Assembly (NCBI RefSeq): GCF_001648155.1 | Contig: NZ_CP015199.1 | Coordinates: forward strand, 2,738,501 to 2,802,500 | Origin: Chryseobacterium glaciei | GTDB lineage: Bacteria > Bacteroidota > Bacteroidia > Flavobacteriales > Weeksellaceae | Direction: 5' to 3' | Length of the DNA stretch: 64,000 bases | Shown here: positions 7,688-16,416 of the stretch, piece after piece | Layout of the letters: every line of letters begins with the position of its first letter | Position numbering within the stretch: position 1 is the stretch's first letter | Position numbers and translations under genes: made by a program | The notes under the pieces: model-generated | The model's database searches: none | What the model was told of the DNA's origin: nothing | Seen by the model: only the letters and a program-made list of their open reading frames with translations

Positions 7688-8566
7688 TTAATATTTAGAA
7701 GCAAACTCCTTCGCAAACTCCTCCAACTTAATATCTCCCGTCACTACCGAACCATGCTCAATAAAATCCTTTTGAACAACACCCGTTCTTACGCCTCTTC
7801 CCATTTCGGTATATAATTCAGCCATTTCCTGAGGAAGTCCGGCTTGTAACATTCCTTTTAGAGAATCTTCATCTTTAAATTCAACCCAAGGTAATTCTGG
7901 TTTTCCGATGGCTGTTCCAAAAACTTTTGCAAAATCAGAAGCTGGACGAAGATCACTTACAATATATCTTACATTTTTACCCTCAGAATTTTTCACTAAT
8001 TCCTCTGCCGCAGCTTTTGCAATATCAACGGGATGAACTAATGGAACATTTATATTTTCAGGATAATTCGCACCAATAATTCCTGCATTTTGAATTAACG
8101 GAATATCATTAAAGAAATTAATGTAGAAATATCCGGCTCTTAAAAAGGTTACAGAGGTATTTTCTAAATTATTATAGAATTTTTCAATATGATGAAGTCC
8201 TTTTATCGGACCTGTTTCTACAGGAGATTCAACACCGATACTGCTTAACATTACGACTCTTTTTACGCCTGTTTTTGAAATGGCTTCAGCATAATTTTTT
8301 CCTGCATTAATGGTATTTTCAATAATATTCACTCCACCCATATTCGGAGGAGTCATTAAAAATGCTGCGTCTGCGTTTTCGAAAGATTGAACTAAAAAAT
8401 CTAGATCTGTAATAGAACCGATGGCTGCTTTTGCTCCAAGAGATTCAATTTCACTTTTTTTAGATTCGTTGCTGCTGATTACGGTGATATCGTGACCTTC
8501 TGCAATTAATTGTTGAGCTAATGGTTTTGCTACATTTCCTAATGAACCTGTGATTGTAATTTTCAT
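7688..8566 (-). CDS. NmrA-like NAD(P)-binding protein (atypical SDR)
   Basis: The 292-residue product starts with a Rossmann motif MKITITGSLGNVAKPLAQQL and continues with an extended/atypical SDR pattern (GAKAAIGSITDLDFLVQSF, ADAAFLMTPPN, KRVVMLSSIGV, RAGYFYINF). This is the NmrA/TMR family of NAD(P)H-sensing or quinone-reducing proteins, such as the QOR2 type. An upstream Met exists at 8596, but the ATG at 8566 places the Rossmann strand at the N-terminus and lies after the divergent promoter words. The gene is divergent from an HxlR regulator that probably controls it in response to a reactive electrophile or quinone. Confidence 0.85.
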   Translation of the reverse strand: MKITITGSLGNVAKPLAQQLIAEGHDITVISSNESKKSEIESLGAKAAIGSITDLDFLVQSFENADAAFLMTPPNMGGVNIIENTINAGKNYAEAISKTGVKRVVMLSSIGVESPVETGPIKGLHHIEKFYNNLENTSVTFLRAGYFYINFFNDIPLIQNAGIIGANYPENINVPLVHPVDIAKAAAEELVKNSEGKNVRYIVSDLRPASDFAKVFGTAIGKPELPWVEFKDEDSLKGMLQAGLPQEMAELYTEMGRGVRTGVVQKDFIEHGSVVTGDIKLEEFAKEFASKY

Positions 8567-8593
8567 ATGTAAATATTTTTTTATTTCTGAGAA

Positions 8594-8632
8594 CAAAGGT
8601 ATATTTGTACTTACTTTTATACAAGTACTTAC
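8594..8632. promoter_or_regulatory. Divergent promoters and likely HxlR operator
   Basis: On the plus strand TATATTTG (8600-8607) fits TAnnTTTG for the HxlR gene. On the minus strand TACCTTTG (8594-8601) fits it for the NmrA-like gene. Just inside lies a palindrome GTACTT-N10-AAGTAC (8607-8628), with GTACTTAC repeated directly at 8607 and 8625. The placement over both promoters suggests an operator bound by the HxlR dimer. Confidence 0.6.
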
Positions 8633-8647
8633 CCTAAAGTATGTAAT

Positions 8648-9016
8648 ATGACAGCCATTAAAGAAAGCTCAACTATTCAGCAAAATAAGAAATATGCACT
8701 CGATCTTTGTCCGGTAACCTATGTAATGGAAAAAATCGGTGGATTCTGGAAACCTATTATTTTATATCATCTCTCAAACGGAGATAAAAGATACAGCGAA
8801 CTAAAACGTGCAATTCCTGCAGTTACCGAAAAGATGTTGATTCAGCATTTAAAACAATTGGAAGCAGACGGATTGGTGATCAGAACCGCTAAACCGGTCA
8901 TTCCTCCTCATGTAACCTATGAATTAAGTGAATCTGGAAAAGGATTAATCCCTGTCATTCATCAAATGGCAGAATGGGCATTTAAAGATATGGACGGAAA
9001 ATATAAATGTGGATAA
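8648..9016 (+). CDS. HxlR family winged-helix regulator
   Basis: A 122-residue HxlR protein: the family cysteine sits in the DLCPVTYVMEKIGGFWKPII stretch, followed by KRYSELKRAIPAVTEKMLIQ and the wing GLVIRTAKPVIPPHVTYELS. HxlR regulators are small DNA-binding dimers, and several sense thiol-reactive compounds through this cysteine. The gene is divergent from the NmrA-like reductase, the usual arrangement for local control of a detoxification enzyme. The start at 8648 is the first good ATG after the promoter word. Confidence 0.92.
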   Translation: MTAIKESSTIQQNKKYALDLCPVTYVMEKIGGFWKPIILYHLSNGDKRYSELKRAIPAVTEKMLIQHLKQLEADGLVIRTAKPVIPPHVTYELSESGKGLIPVIHQMAEWAFKDMDGKYKCG

Positions 9017-9125
9017 TTGGATAGAATTTTTTTCTAAAGATCTTAAAAAGCATCAATAGGAATGGGCTTTAACCTATTTTCAAAATTAAAATAATCAAAT
9101 GTGGCTTCAGCCAAAACCTATAAAA

Positions 9126-9153
9126 AAGACTGCTTACATACGTAAACAGTCTT
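9126..9153. terminator. Hairpin between convergent genes
   Basis: AAGACTG and CAGTCTT pair around an inner TTAC/GTAA stem with an ATAC loop; A- and T-rich flanks let it serve both the HxlR gene and the alcohol dehydrogenase gene. Confidence 0.6.
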
Positions 9154-9176
9154 AATACTCATAAATGAAAAATTTT

Positions 9177-10229
9177 TTACAAAGATTTCATATCAATTAC
9201 GAAACGGTATCTCACGTCGCTTTTCAGCATTCTTTCATAAGCTCCGTTAATGTCTTGCATGTTAATCATTTCGATTTCAGAAACGATATTATGCTCACCA
9301 CAGAAATCAAGCATTTCCTGAGTTTCAGCAATACCACCGATCACAGAACCAGCAACAGATTTTCTTCCTAAAATCATTGGAACAGTATTCAAAATAGGTT
9401 CCAAACCTCCTAAATATCCAACTAAAACAAGCGTTCCGCTGATATTTAAAGTCGTAACATAAGGATTTACATCGTGTACATAAGGAACAGTATCGATAAT
9501 TACGTCAAATTTTCCTTTTACAGAATCCATTTGAGTATCATCTGTAGAAATTACAACATGATCAGCTCCCAATTGCTTTGCATCTTCCGTTTTTCCCGGA
9601 GTTCTTGAGAATAAAGTAACTTCAGCGCCTAAACCTTTTGCCAGTTTAATTGCCATGTGACCTAAACCTCCAAGGCCTACAACGGCAACTTTAGAATTTG
9701 GACCAACGTTCCAGTGTTTCAAAGGAGACCAAGTAGTAATTCCTGCACAAAGAAGTGGTGCAACTGCTGCAAGATCTAAATTTTCAGGCACTTTTAAAAC
9801 GTGATCCGCATCTACAACTACTTTTTGAGAATATCCTCCGAAAGTATGACCTCCCAAATGCTTGTCTTTTCCGTTATAAGTTCCTGTAAATCCGTTTAGA
9901 CAATATTGTTCAAGATCTTGTTTACAGCTGTCGCAATGTCCGCAAGAATCTACGATACACCCTACACCTGCCAAATCTCCAATTTTAAATTTAGAAACAT
10001 CGCTTCCTACTTTTGTAATTCTACCTACAATTTCGTGTCCCGGAACTGCCGGATACATTGTTCCTCCCCAGTCGTTTCTTGCTGTATGAAGGTCAGAGTG
10101 ACAAACTCCGCAATATAGAATATCAATTTCTACATCGTTGGGTGTTGTATCTCTCCTTTCAATGTTCATTTCTTTTAAATCTGCCGTCGTAGACTCTGCT
10201 GCGAAAGCTTTTACTGTGAATGTGCTCAT
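9177..10229 (-). CDS. Zinc-dependent NAD(P) alcohol dehydrogenase (CAD/YahK-like)
   Basis: A 350-residue medium-chain dehydrogenase. Catalytic zinc ligands are visible in YCGVCHSDLH (Cys43) and PGHEIVG (His65, Glu66); structural zinc cysteines are 96, 99, 102 and 110 in CGHCDSCKQDLEQYC. The Rossmann motif is VVGLGGLGHMAIKLAKGLGA, followed by SRTPGK, which suggests NADPH. This subgroup reduces a broad range of aldehydes (E. coli YahK, plant cinnamyl alcohol dehydrogenase). It is preceded on the same strand by a cupin gene 22 bases upstream, with a divergent AraC regulator beyond, so aldehyde or electrophile-inducible expression is likely. Confidence 0.92.
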   Translation of the reverse strand: MSTFTVKAFAAESTTADLKEMNIERRDTTPNDVEIDILYCGVCHSDLHTARNDWGGTMYPAVPGHEIVGRITKVGSDVSKFKIGDLAGVGCIVDSCGHCDSCKQDLEQYCLNGFTGTYNGKDKHLGGHTFGGYSQKVVVDADHVLKVPENLDLAAVAPLLCAGITTWSPLKHWNVGPNSKVAVVGLGGLGHMAIKLAKGLGAEVTLFSRTPGKTEDAKQLGADHVVISTDDTQMDSVKGKFDVIIDTVPYVHDVNPYVTTLNISGTLVLVGYLGGLEPILNTVPMILGRKSVAGSVIGGIAETQEMLDFCGEHNIVSEIEMINMQDINGAYERMLKSDVRYRFVIDMKSL

Positions 10230-10251
10230 TTGATTTTTTATTTAAGTTAGT

Positions 10252-10656
10252 TTATAAATTGTTGTATTCTTCGTCAGTTACAGGCTCCATCCATTCTACA
10301 ATACCATTTTGTGTATTAGGATTAATGGCGATATGTGTTAATTCACTATCCGGACCTGCACCATGCCAATGGATTATATGAGGAGGTATATTTACAACAT
10401 CTCCTGCTTTTAAAACTTGCGCAGGCTTTCCTTTTTCCTGATAAAAACCTGTTCCTGAAGTTACAATTAAAATCTGTCCGCCTCCATGAGAATGCCAGTT
10501 ATTTCTGCAGCGTGGCTCGAAAATTACATTCCCGATCTGGCAGTTAAGTTCGTCTGCATTGGGTTTTAAAATCTTTACCCATGCAGTTCCGCCTGAAAAA
10601 TATTCAGATGGCGCTTTTTCTCCTTTAGGAAAAATAGTAGTATTAAATGTTTCCAT
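10252..10656 (-). CDS. Small cupin domain protein
   Basis: A 134-residue single-domain cupin. Metal-binding motif 1 is NNWHSHGGGQILIVTSGTG with the two histidines, and motif 2 is AGDVVNIPPHIIHWHG. Homologous cupins are often annotated as carboxymuconolactone decarboxylase-associated or quercetin-dioxygenase-like; the reaction is not known. It is first in a two-gene unit with the alcohol dehydrogenase and is transcribed away from the AraC gene, suggesting a shared stress or detoxification regulon. Confidence 0.85.
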   Translation of the reverse strand: METFNTTIFPKGEKAPSEYFSGGTAWVKILKPNADELNCQIGNVIFEPRCRNNWHSHGGGQILIVTSGTGFYQEKGKPAQVLKAGDVVNIPPHIIHWHGAGPDSELTHIAINPNTQNGIVEWMEPVTDEEYNNL

Positions 10657-10757
10657 AACAATGCAAAAGTCGATACTTTTAGATGAACTATACTTATATA
10701 ATTTACTGAAATACCTACCATTTTTACAGACTCGAGAAAAGGTACGAAAGAAAGTGG

Positions 10758-10765
10758 TAATTTTG
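10758..10765 (+). promoter_or_regulatory. -7 promoter word of the AraC gene
   Basis: TAATTTTG fits TAnnTTTG and ends 13 bases before the ATG at 10779. The cupin gene is transcribed the other way from the same 120-base gap. Confidence 0.45.
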
Positions 10766-10778
10766 AATAAGATTAAAA

Positions 10779-11690
10779 ATGGAATTTATGGAAGATCAAG
10801 AGGTTGAAATCTACAATAGTGTTTCGGAATATAATAAAATGGCCAATCAGGAAACCTTACATCCTTTGGTTAGCGTAGTTGATTTTTCAAAATCTGATCC
10901 TATTAGCCAGCACAAAAGAACGTTTGGTTTTTACACCGTTTTTTTGAAGGATGTAATGTGTGGAGATATGTTTTATGGGAAAAACAGTTACGACTATCAG
11001 GAAGGAACTTTGGTTTTTATTGCGCCTGGGCAAACGTATGGAATTTACAACAAAGGAAAGCAGATTCAGCCCGCAGGTTTTGCCTTGATATTTCATCCTG
11101 ATCTGATTAAAGGAACCAATTTAGGGAAGAATATAAAGGAGTATTCATTTTTTTCCTACGATGTTCATGAAGCATTACACCTTTCTGAAAAGGAAAGAGA
11201 AATTATTTTAGAATGTTTTAAAAATATTAAACTCGAGCTAGATCAGTCAATCGATAAACACAGTAAGTCATTAATTGTCAATAATATTGAATTGTTTTTA
11301 AATTACTGTATGCGTTTTTATGATCGTCAGTTTATCACGAGAGATCATATCAATCAGGGAGTTATTGGGAAGTTTGAAAATCTTTTGGACGAATATTTAA
11401 AATCTGATAAACCTAAAAACTTTGGTTTTCCGATGGTTAATTATTTTGCGGAACAGCTTAATCTTTCAGCAAACTATTTTGGAGATATCATTAAAAAAGA
11501 GTTGGGAATTTCAGCGCAGGAGTTTATCCATAATAAATTGATTGATGTTGCGAAAGAACAGATTTTCAATCCTGAAAAATCCATCAGCGAAATTTCTTAT
11601 GATCTTGGATTTAAATATCCGCAGCATTTCACAAGATTATTCAAAACTAAAGTCGGTGTTTCTCCAAGTGAATATAAAATGTTGAACTAA
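10779..11690 (+). CDS. AraC family transcriptional regulator
   Basis: A 303-residue regulator: an N-terminal cupin-like sensor (about residues 40-140, with GTLVFIAPGQTYGI) and a C-terminal AraC DNA-binding domain with two helix-turn-helices (YFAEQLNLSANYFGDIIKKE and SEISYDLGFKYPQHFTRLFK, ending GVSPSEYKML). A second ATG lies three codons in, at 10788. The divergent cupin-dehydrogenase pair is the most likely target, as in other flavobacterial AraC/oxidoreductase pairs. No inducer can be named. Confidence 0.92.
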   Translation: MEFMEDQEVEIYNSVSEYNKMANQETLHPLVSVVDFSKSDPISQHKRTFGFYTVFLKDVMCGDMFYGKNSYDYQEGTLVFIAPGQTYGIYNKGKQIQPAGFALIFHPDLIKGTNLGKNIKEYSFFSYDVHEALHLSEKEREIILECFKNIKLELDQSIDKHSKSLIVNNIELFLNYCMRFYDRQFITRDHINQGVIGKFENLLDEYLKSDKPKNFGFPMVNYFAEQLNLSANYFGDIIKKELGISAQEFIHNKLIDVAKEQIFNPEKSISEISYDLGFKYPQHFTRLFKTKVGVSPSEYKMLN

Positions 11691-11696
11691 GTCTTT

Positions 11697-11791
11697 TTAA
11701 ACACTAATTTCACTAATGTTTTTCACAAATAACACAAACCTCTCATTTGTGAAAATTAGTGCTATAGAAATCTGTGTCATTTGTGTTTAAA
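11697..11791. repeat. Dyad repeat, copy 1 (upstream of carboxylesterase)
   Basis: A 95-base AT-rich element bounded by TTAAACAC and TGTTTAAA, with an inner stem TTTCACAAAT / ATTTGTGAAA followed by ATTAGTGCT. A second copy in the same orientation lies at 13206, on the other side of the carboxylesterase gene. No coding content. Confidence 0.7.
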
Positions 11792-11855
11792 CAAAAAACA
11801 AAATTTGTAAATTGTAATTGAAATAAGCTTAAAATCTGTTTAAAGCCAACATCAA

Positions 11856-13196
11856 ATGACAACACAACAAAATATTGGAACTCACACCTTTCATTCCTCT
11901 TTTGGGAAAATTTTAGCTATAAAAGAAAATGGGATTTTAAAAGCCAAAAGCATTCGTTACGCGCATTCTGAAAGGTTTCAAAAACCAGTTCCTGAAAAGC
12001 CATCAGATTTGGAAATTATCTTTCCCGAAAGAACTCCGGTTTGTCCACAAAATATCAGTCCGTTATTAGAAAAGATGATTGGGAAAATAGATCTCGATCT
12101 TTTTGAGGTGGAAGAATCAACGCAATATTTATCAATTTATCGACCTGAAAATCTTGATCAAAATGGAAAATTACCCGTTGTCGTTTGGATTCATGGTGGA
12201 TCTTATGAAATCGGTTGTGGTGATTTGTCAACGGCTGATCCTACAGATTGGGTAAAAGAGCAAAACATTATTGTTGTCACGGTTTCTTATCGATTAGGGT
12301 TTTTCGGTTTCTTGGGCGGAAGTGAAAAAAGACCTGCCAATCTAGGATTATTTGATATTATTGAAGCGTTGAAATGGATCAAAATATACATTAATGATTT
12401 CGGTGGAGATGCTGAAAACATTACCCTTTTGGGGCAATCTTCCGGTGGTGATGCGATTGCTCATCTGATGATTTCTGATGGTGTGGAAAATTTATTTCAA
12501 CGAGTTATTATTCAAAGTGCACCTTTAGGACTTCGAAATCACCGTCAAAAAATGCTCACCGAATTTTTAGAAAAAACAGAAAGATTTACAGCTGATACGG
12601 ATCTTTTAGAGATTGTAGAAAACTATAAAAACTTTGTCCCGTCTTTCTTCAAATATGGATTAAAAGCAGCTATGCCTTTTGGGGCACAATATGGTTTTCC
12701 GCCTTTGTGTAATGAAGAAGAATCTATGGAAAAATGGAAAGAAAGTGCCAGAAAATATGATGTTTTAATTGGTTTAAATGATGATGAAACTTCATTTTAT
12801 ATTAAAGCTTCCGACTCGATGAATAAATACCTTAATCAAGGTTTTGGAAAAAAGATTCTCAATAAAGCGATTCGGGCAACGACAGAAATTATTTATGGAA
12901 AACCCGCTCAGACTTTTGCTGAAAACTATGCTGAAGCGGGAGGAAATATCTATCTATTCAGAATTCATTCAAAATTGATCAATAATTTTTTCGGGGCTGC
13001 CCACGCATTCGATCTTCCTTTGTTATTTGGAAATGAAAATGCATGGAAATCTTCAGGCTTATTAAAAGACGTTCCCTGGAAATATATTCATGAGAATGGA
13101 CAGAGATTAAGAGCTCTTTGGGCAGAATTTGCACGCAACGGAACTCTATCAGAATCATTTGAAAAGCCTTCTATGCTGGAACTCCGAAAAGTTTAG
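11856..13196 (+). CDS. Type-B carboxylesterase/lipase family protein
   Basis: A 446-residue alpha/beta hydrolase of the carboxylesterase B family. The oxyanion-hole motif is VVWIHGGSYEIG, followed by VVTVSYRLGFFGFLGG, and the nucleophile elbow is LLGQSSGGDA with Ser195. There is no obvious signal peptide, so a cytoplasmic esterase is expected. The usual glycines are present. The catalytic His is probably the one in FFGAAHAFDLPLLFG. The gene stands alone between two copies of one dyad repeat, which may mean it is a unit gained or moved with those repeats, or just that the repeats settle in gaps. The substrate is unknown. Confidence 0.88.
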   Translation: MTTQQNIGTHTFHSSFGKILAIKENGILKAKSIRYAHSERFQKPVPEKPSDLEIIFPERTPVCPQNISPLLEKMIGKIDLDLFEVEESTQYLSIYRPENLDQNGKLPVVVWIHGGSYEIGCGDLSTADPTDWVKEQNIIVVTVSYRLGFFGFLGGSEKRPANLGLFDIIEALKWIKIYINDFGGDAENITLLGQSSGGDAIAHLMISDGVENLFQRVIIQSAPLGLRNHRQKMLTEFLEKTERFTADTDLLEIVENYKNFVPSFFKYGLKAAMPFGAQYGFPPLCNEEESMEKWKESARKYDVLIGLNDDETSFYIKASDSMNKYLNQGFGKKILNKAIRATTEIIYGKPAQTFAENYAEAGGNIYLFRIHSKLINNFFGAAHAFDLPLLFGNENAWKSSGLLKDVPWKYIHENGQRLRALWAEFARNGTLSESFEKPSMLELRKV

Positions 13197-13205
13197 TTTT
13201 ATTTT

Positions 13206-13298
13206 TTAAACACGAATAACACAGATTATTTTCACAAATGACACTAATTTTATTTGTGAATATTAGTGCTTAAAACCTTCGTGCTATTCATGTTTAAA
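13206..13298. repeat. Dyad repeat, copy 2 (downstream of carboxylesterase)
   Basis: A 93-base relative of the element at 11697: same TTAAACAC and TGTTTAAA borders, TTCACAAAT / ATTTGTGAA stem and ATTAGTGCT word, with different sequence between. It sits between convergent genes and may double as a terminator. Confidence 0.7.
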
Positions 13299-13302
13299 TA
13301 TT

Positions 13303-14775
13303 TTATTCAGGAATCCAGACACTCACATTTCCTGCCGGAACAGGGAAATTCCCGAATCCTTTTTCATCGATGGTTACTTTCTCTTCAGACCTTCCCAGAA
13401 AATCGTAAAAGATTTGTCCAATATATTTTTCGCCCATTTCCATCGGTTTGTTGTAGGCTTCTTTATTGCTCAGAACGACAGCACAACCTTGATGTTCATC
13501 ATCACCTTCACGAACCCAACCCAAACAATTAGCATCTTCAAAATAATCTTTTTGAACGCCATAAGCATAATCCTTTCTGGCTTTTAATAATTCTTCAATA
13601 CCATCAATTTTATTCAGAAATATTTCCTGATCATTTCCTTCCTTGTCTTTATCGATATAATGAACGCCAAATAAATCGGGATAAAAAATGCATGGATAAC
13701 CGTTTTCTCTTAATAAAATTAAAGCATAGGCAAGAGGTTTGAACCATTCTTCAACGGGCGCTTCCAAATCCTGTAAAGGTTGTGTGTCATGATTATCAAC
13801 AAGACTTACCGAATGCAGCGGATCAGCTTGGGTAAGTGTTTCATCAAAGATTCTTCTCAAGTCGTAATCGCCACCTTCTTTGGATGCAGTGTGAAAATTA
13901 TTCTGCAATGAGCTATCAAATAAACTCATGGCACCTTCTGTAACTTCGATATATTTTTGAAGTAAGGCTAAATATCCCGGAGCCCAATATTCACCCACAG
14001 CAAATATGTTTTTTCCTGAATTGGAGCGAAGTAGGGTGAGCCATTCTTTATAAAAATCAAAAGAAATATGTTTTAAAGCATCAAGTCTTACACCGTCAAA
14101 ATCAGTCTGATCAAAATACCATTTTGCCCAGTTATTAAGCTCTTCGCGAACATGAGGATTACGATGTTCAATGTCATTATACATCAGATAATCATAATTT
14201 CCTTTTTCATCGTCGATCATTTCTTCCCAGTCGTTTCCGTATTCAGACTGGATTTTGAAGATATGGGAATCCATTCCTTCAGCAAAATCAACACCGCTGA
14301 AACAAGTAAAGTTCCATTCAAAATTAGAATATTTTTTTCCTCTTCCTGGAAATGTAAATTTGGTATAAGATTCTATTTCGATAACATCAGAAATCACTTT
14401 TTCCCTGTTGTTTTCATCAACTTTTACCGCTTTGAATTTTTCCAGTTCGTCACCGCCGGCTTTATGCCCCAAGACAATATCAACAATGATCTGGATGTTT
14501 TGTTGTTTTAAAGCTTTAATAGCTTTAGTGTATTCGTCTTTTGTTCCGTATTTTGTTTTAACAGTTCCTTTTTGGTCAAATTCACCTAAGTCAAATATAT
14601 CATACGCATCATAACCGACCGAGTAGCCGCCATTTGTTCCTTTATAAGCAGGAGGGAGCCAAATGGATGTAATTCCTAATTCAGATAAATAGTTTGCTTG
14701 TTTCTCTGCTTCTTTCCATAATTTTCCGTCTCCTTCCGAGTACCAATGGAAAAACTGAATCATCGTTTGGTTCAT
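13303..14775 (-). CDS. Cytoplasmic alpha-amylase (GH13)
   Basis: A 490-residue GH13 glycosidase without a signal peptide, of the length of AmyA-type cytoplasmic amylases. Family motifs are in order: SIWLPPAYKG, VDIVLGHKAGG (region I), DGVRLDALKHI with nucleophile Asp232, VGEYW with acid/base Glu262, and LVDNHDTQ with Asp330. It should cleave alpha-1,4 links in intracellular glycogen or maltodextrins. The MNQTMIQFFHWYSEGDGKLW opening is typical. It lies on its own, about 40 bases downstream of dinB on the same strand, so cotranscription is possible but no functional link is evident. Confidence 0.93.
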   Translation of the reverse strand: MNQTMIQFFHWYSEGDGKLWKEAEKQANYLSELGITSIWLPPAYKGTNGGYSVGYDAYDIFDLGEFDQKGTVKTKYGTKDEYTKAIKALKQQNIQIIVDIVLGHKAGGDELEKFKAVKVDENNREKVISDVIEIESYTKFTFPGRGKKYSNFEWNFTCFSGVDFAEGMDSHIFKIQSEYGNDWEEMIDDEKGNYDYLMYNDIEHRNPHVREELNNWAKWYFDQTDFDGVRLDALKHISFDFYKEWLTLLRSNSGKNIFAVGEYWAPGYLALLQKYIEVTEGAMSLFDSSLQNNFHTASKEGGDYDLRRIFDETLTQADPLHSVSLVDNHDTQPLQDLEAPVEEWFKPLAYALILLRENGYPCIFYPDLFGVHYIDKDKEGNDQEIFLNKIDGIEELLKARKDYAYGVQKDYFEDANCLGWVREGDDEHQGCAVVLSNKEAYNKPMEMGEKYIGQIFYDFLGRSEEKVTIDEKGFGNFPVPAGNVSVWIPE

Positions 14776-14817
14776 GTATTGTAAATTTGGTCAATACAAT
14801 TTAGTGAAATTTATTCA

Positions 14818-15936
14818 TTATTGATTTTCAAATTCTTCAAACGGTATCTTTAGTTGAATAGAAATCTGCTTTTTTTCCTCTGTATTAAGGTGAGAAAGAG
14901 ATAGCCCTAATAATCTTACAGCTTTGTCAAAGGGGCGAAGTTCCCAAAGTTTTTTTGATGTTTTAAGATATTCTTCAGGGGAATTGAAGTATTCTTCTTT
15001 TGTGATACTTCGGGTAAATAGTGAGAAATCTTTATATTTAATTTTTAAGGTTAAAGATCTTCCGAGAATATTATTTTTTTTAAGGCGTTGATGAAGTTCT
15101 GCGCTTAAACTTTCCAGTTTTTCGTTAATCTGCTGTTCATCAAAAAGATCTTCAAAGAATGTTCTTTCCACCGCAACACTTTTCTGAATGCGATGAGGTT
15201 TTACTTCGGAAGTATGAATTCCGCGGACAACATTGTAGTAGTATCCGCCAGATTTACCGAACATTCTTGTAAGATCTTCGACGGATCTTTTCTTTAAATC
15301 TTTTCCTTTATAAATGCCTAAACTAAACATTTTGTTAGCCGTAACTTTACCTACGCCGTAAAATTTTTCAACAGGTAATTCCTCAAGGAAAGCTTCAATT
15401 TTATCAGGATGAATGGTTTTTTGTCCGTTCGGTTTATTAATGTCGGAAGCTACTTTCGCTAAAAATTTATTAATGGAAATTCCGGCAGAAGCTGTCAACC
15501 CTGTTTCTTCAAATATTTTCTGACGAATTTCCTTAGCAATCTGATTGGCAGATTCTATTCCTTTTTTATTTTCGGTAACGTCAAGATAGGCTTCATCTAA
15601 AGATAAAGGTTCTACAAGATCAGTATATTCATGAAAAATCTCCCGAATTTTTTTTGAAACTTCTTTATAACGTGCAAAATGAGGCGGAACAAAAATCAAA
15701 TGCGGGCATCTTTCTTTTGCTATTTTACTAGACATCGCAGAACGCACACCGAATTTCCTTGCTTCATAGCTGGCCGCAGAAACTACACCACGATGTTCGC
15801 CTCCAACAGCAATGGGTTTTCCTCTCAATGCTGGATTATCATATTGCTCCACGGAAGCATAGAATGCATCCATATCAACATGAATAATTTTACGAAGGGG
15901 AAAAGGAAAATCCATATCACAAAGATATGGATTCAT
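14818..15936 (-). CDS. dinB: DNA polymerase IV (Y family)
   Basis: A 372-residue translesion polymerase. It has the Y-family signatures IIHVDMDAFYASVEQYDNP (catalytic Asp), ERCPHLIFVPPHFARYKEV, PLSLDEAYLDVT (second metal-binding Asp-Glu) and helix-hairpin-helix residues VEKFYGVGKVTANK. It lacks a clear C-terminal beta-clamp motif, though QLKIPFEEF at the end is a candidate. The start at 15936 has an A-rich leader. An alternative ATG at 15915 follows a possible -7 word (TATCTTTG, minus strand, 15920-15927) and would be nearly leaderless. No LexA-type box was recognised. Confidence 0.95.
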   Translation of the reverse strand: MNPYLCDMDFPFPLRKIIHVDMDAFYASVEQYDNPALRGKPIAVGGEHRGVVSAASYEARKFGVRSAMSSKIAKERCPHLIFVPPHFARYKEVSKKIREIFHEYTDLVEPLSLDEAYLDVTENKKGIESANQIAKEIRQKIFEETGLTASAGISINKFLAKVASDINKPNGQKTIHPDKIEAFLEELPVEKFYGVGKVTANKMFSLGIYKGKDLKKRSVEDLTRMFGKSGGYYYNVVRGIHTSEVKPHRIQKSVAVERTFFEDLFDEQQINEKLESLSAELHQRLKKNNILGRSLTLKIKYKDFSLFTRSITKEEYFNSPEEYLKTSKKLWELRPFDKAVRLLGLSLSHLNTEEKKQISIQLKIPFEEFENQ

Positions 15937-15957
15937 TTATTTTTAATGATCGAATTA

Positions 15958-16413
15958 TTATGATTTCAATCTCATCGTAAGAAGTAGTGGCTCAAAACCT
16001 GCTTTTTCATAAGCTTTTACGGCAGATTCATTTTGATCATAAACATCCAGTCTTATTTCTGAAATACCTTTATCTTTTACCCAAGAAATAAGTGCATCTA
16101 CAATTAACTGGTTGACTCCTTTTCCTCGATGTTCAGGCTTTACATACATAAAACCGAGATAACCGTATTCTTTGAAGTTATTATAATTTTTTTCAGACTT
16201 TTTAATCAAAGCGTATCCTGATGCGATGATCTCGTTATTTTCTTCAACAACCACTAAATGGGCATCTGGCGAAAGAATAAGAGCATGTAAATCGTAGTAG
16301 TGAATTTTGCCATCCTTTAAAGTTTCATTAAAAGGTCTTTCCGAAGAAACAATACCTTGTTCAAACTCTAAAAGTATTTCTAAATCCTGTTCTGTAGCTT
16401 TTCTTACAATCAT
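15958..16413 (-). CDS. GNAT family N-acetyltransferase
   Basis: A 151-residue GNAT protein. The acetyl-CoA pyrophosphate-binding motif A is visible as YLGFMYVKPEHRGKGVNQLI, and motif B as IRLDVYDQNESAVKAYEKAGFEPL. It transfers acetyl groups to an unknown amine substrate, small molecule or protein. It starts three bases after the thioredoxin-like gene's stop on the same strand, so the two are probably cotranscribed. Confidence 0.9.
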   Translation of the reverse strand: MIVRKATEQDLEILLEFEQGIVSSERPFNETLKDGKIHYYDLHALILSPDAHLVVVEENNEIIASGYALIKKSEKNYNNFKEYGYLGFMYVKPEHRGKGVNQLIVDALISWVKDKGISEIRLDVYDQNESAVKAYEKAGFEPLLLTMRLKS

Positions 16414-16416
16414 AAT

